Source of the DNA: Cherax quadricarinatus
Taxonomy: Eukaryota > Arthropoda > Malacostraca > Decapoda > Parastacidae
NCBI RefSeq assembly: GCF_038502225.1
Contig: NC_091382.1
Span: 10,802,602-10,866,601 of the forward strand
Length of the DNA stretch: 64,000 bases
Direction of reading: 5' to 3'
In this document: piece after piece, positions 63,958 to 64,000 of the stretch
How the letters are laid out: every line of letters starts with the position of its first letter
Numbering within the stretch: position 1 is the first letter of the stretch
Notes under the pieces: model-generated
Seen by the model: the letters and a program-made list of their open reading frames with translations, nothing else
The model's database searches: none
Told to the model about the DNA's origin: nothing
Program-made: the position numbers and the translations under genes

Positions 63958-64000
63958 AATAATAATAATAATTATTATGGTGAGTTTCGATTATTATTAT
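63958..64000. repeat. (AAT/ATT)n tract at the right edge
   Basis: Short AAT and ATT repeats run to the end of the window. Confidence 0.85.

Noticed and set aside
61540..63962. Open frames of 645-799 codons on both strands
   Set aside because: The 18-bp unit has no stop in most frames and is a multiple of three, so openness is automatic.

Overview
This is repeat-dominated nuclear DNA from an animal, with no recognisable host protein-coding gene. The abundance of LINE, Ty3/Gypsy and tRNA-headed SINE copies, long (TA)n tracts and multi-kilobase minisatellites fits a large arthropod genome. The style of the MITE and SINE families suggests a decapod crustacean, possibly a crayfish; that assignment is inference from memory of such repeats and was not checked.

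Layout. 1-2507: 3' part of a CR1/L2-like LINE with an open reading frame. 2580-9034: (TA)n-flanked MITEs; one is split by a non-autonomous Ty3/Gypsy element (2801-7480) with almost identical LTRs. 9541-16718: a Ty3/Gypsy element (minus strand, TSD ACCCT) inserted in a SINE, with integrase upstream of reverse transcriptase. 17012-19697: a 2.7 kb ACC-type trinucleotide array. 20055-26256: palindromes, MITEs and two nearly identical copies of an RTE-like LINE. 26570-32179: a Tx1/L1-like LINE with ORF1, a frameshifted ORF2, an A-tail and a 13-bp TSD. 32218-39837: a very young Ty3/Gypsy element (plus strand, TSD AGCG), again with integrase before RT, and with gag and pol separated by one in-frame UGA in the leaky context UGA-CUAG followed by a hairpin. 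39882-50723: tandem arrays with units of 51, 20, 22, 31 and 16 bp; the 31-bp array carries a 1,922-bp higher-order duplication. 51250-61315: decayed LINEs and a decayed Gypsy element, several SINEs, two palindromic units with hammerhead-ribozyme-like cores and two palindromic SINE units with target-site duplications. 61592-63875: an 18-bp array.

How the parts relate. The window is a record of nested insertion: MITE cut by Gypsy, SINE cut by Gypsy, LINE followed 26 bp later by Gypsy, SINE cut by a hammerhead unit, Gypsy relic and LINE relic each cut by a palindromic SINE unit. The features most worth following up are the UGA-CUAG gag-pol junction, the paired IN-before-RT elements, and the recurring head-to-head palindromic units that appear to have inserted as single pieces.
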